In this document: positions 4,858 to 5,713 of the stretch, in pieces
Layout of the letters: each line of letters starts with the position of its first letter
How positions within the stretch are numbered: the first letter of the stretch is position 1
Assembly: GCA_029935325.1 (NCBI GenBank)
Contig: JAOZKO010000190.1
Span: forward strand, 1-5,713
Length of the DNA stretch: 5,713 nucleotides
DNA from: Bacteroidales bacterium
GTDB lineage: Bacteria; Bacteroidota; Bacteroidia; Bacteroidales; UBA1556
Direction: 5' to 3'
The notes under the pieces: generated by a model
Told to the model about the DNA's origin: nothing
Seen by the model: the letters and a program-made list of their open reading frames with translations, nothing else
The model's database searches: none
Position numbers and translations under genes: made by a program

Positions 4858-5713
4858 ATTAGGAATTTCCCCTTAGTAATTGTCATATTGCTAGCAACAA
4901 GATGGTAGATATATAGCCCAGAACTTAATTTGTTTTTATCTAGAATTAATTCATTGTTAGAATCTAATTCTTCTTGCAATACAATTTGACCTAAAACATT
5001 GTATATTAGCACATCTATTCTTATATTCGTATTGCCATTGAATTTCAATACTCCCTTGTTACTTATTGGATTAGGGCTAATGATTACATCTTTAGGGGTC
5101 AGATTTTTGTTTTCAATTCCTGTGCTAACAAAACAAGTATTATAATTTGTGTCCATATATATTGTTGTGTTCAAATTATTGAAACAGAGTAAGGAAGAGG
5201 CGCCTCCGTATGTTGTTGAAGTATGCTGAATAGGATTTTGTAGTCCATTTGTGCTACCGATTCCCTCTATCCATCTAGCAGTAACAAATCCTCCTGCAAA
5301 ACCAATATTCCATCTTTGGCGGTATGAAGTGTCAATAAATACAGAATCTATTTGGAGTAGAAAAGCGGAATCTGGTTGGTTGTAGTCATTTTCAATTAAT
5401 CCTATAAAGTCGCCGATATGGGCAGAGAAATCATAAAGGATTTTACTAATAAAGTTGTTTGTACTATAGAGGTAAAGGTATTCCACCTTGTCGTTAAACT
5501 CTCTAAGATAGAAAGTTGTTGTGCCACTATTGCCATCAAAAAAATAGGTAGCTTGATTGAGTTTTTTGTAAGTAAAACCATTGATGAATGTGTCTTTTTC
5601 GATGGTGATTGTATTATTGTTAGCTGAATAGCCATTGAAATAGCTATGCCATACGCTTCCGTTGTCGAGTAGGCTAAGATAGGATTGGCCAAAGAGAGTA
5701 AAATAGGGGAGTG
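4851..5713 (-). CDS. Secreted protein with type IX secretion sorting domain, 5' end beyond right edge
   Basis: The frame is open from the window edge to the TAG at 4853-4851, giving 286 residues. The first visible residues, LPYFTLFGQS, look like the end of a signal peptide, so probably only some 10 residues are missing. The body contains FYLREFNDKVEYLYLY (67-82), ILYDFSAHIGDFIG (91-104) and RWIEGIGSTNGL (146-157), a set of motifs shared by a widespread family of Bacteroidota secreted proteins of unknown function. Two cysteines, C176 and C193, may form a disulfide. Residues about 209-286 are a type IX sorting domain (TIGR04183/PF18962): SPNPIS at its start, IYNVLGQIV in the middle, and LSSGLYIYHL...KGKFLIK at the end. 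The protein should cross the outer membrane through the Por/type IX machinery and be released or attached to the surface. The GTG at 5486 is an internal valine, not the start. The export route is sure; the function is unknown. Confidence 0.87.
   Translation of the reverse strand, partial: LPYFTLFGQSYLSLLDNGSVWHSYFNGYSANNNTITIEKDTFINGFTYKKLNQATYFFDGNSGTTTFYLREFNDKVEYLYLYSTNNFISKILYDFSAHIGDFIGLIENDYNQPDSAFLLQIDSVFIDTSYRQRWNIGFAGGFVTARWIEGIGSTNGLQNPIQHTSTTYGGASSLLCFNNLNTTIYMDTNYNTCFVSTGIENKNLTPKDVIISPNPISNKGVLKFNGNTNIRIDVLIYNVLGQIVLQEELDSNNELILDKNKLSSGLYIYHLVASNMTITKGKFLIK

Noticed and set aside
5402..5490. Possible frameshift in the type IX cargo gene, suggested by two overlapping minus-strand frames
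   Set aside because: Translating upstream of 5486 shows the cargo frame continuing without a stop to the edge, including FYLREFNDK and a signal-peptide end, so no frameshift is needed.
5418..5627. 69-residue plus-strand frame
   Set aside because: Antisense to the cargo gene; no domain or leader.
5402..5692. 96-residue minus-strand frame starting with TTG
   Set aside because: It overlaps the type IX cargo gene in another frame, has no recognisable domain, and the cargo frame is open and motif-rich through the same bases.

Overview
The window comes from a member of the Bacteroidota. It is AT-rich, has no clear Shine-Dalgarno sequences but A-rich leaders before its start codons, carries several matches to the Bacteroidota -7 promoter box (TAnnTTTG), and encodes a protein with a type IX secretion C-terminal domain plus two small outer-membrane beta-barrels. 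Genus cannot be told from the sequence.

Positions 1-1911, minus strand: a compact four-gene operon, read from 1911 downwards. It encodes an ArsR-type metalloid-sensing repressor, a 78-residue thioredoxin-like protein with a CPKC site, an ArsP-type permease of 325 residues, and the first 77 residues of an ArsF-like lipoprotein with a CKTC site that runs off the left edge. Intergenic gaps are 55, 22 and 17 bases. No arsB, acr3 or arsC is present in the window. Together these suggest resistance to organic or trivalent arsenicals, with reduction by the thiol proteins and efflux by the permease. This job is inferred from family membership.

Positions 1912-2090: a divergent control region. The arsR promoter has a TACATTTG box sitting exactly between the arms of an ATCG/CGAT inverted repeat. 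The plus strand carries a second box, TAAGTTTG, followed by the same CGATA. The two form a perfect 9-bp inverted repeat, TTTGCGATA, on opposite strands.

Positions 2091-3375, plus strand: two small exported beta-barrel proteins of unknown function, 100 bases apart, with a weak terminator candidate between them.

Positions 3401-4594, minus strand: a 397-residue ATPase with Walker A and B motifs, a winged helix and a C-terminal nuclease-like segment. It converges on the second beta-barrel gene and has a good -7 box upstream.

Positions 4595-4850: an AT-rich region with nested inverted repeats near the ATPase promoter, then a less AT-rich patch of unknown nature.

Positions 4851-5713, minus strand: a secreted protein with a type IX sorting domain, nearly complete, lacking only about the start of its signal peptide beyond the right edge.

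I see no tRNA, rRNA, CRISPR array or insertion sequence.
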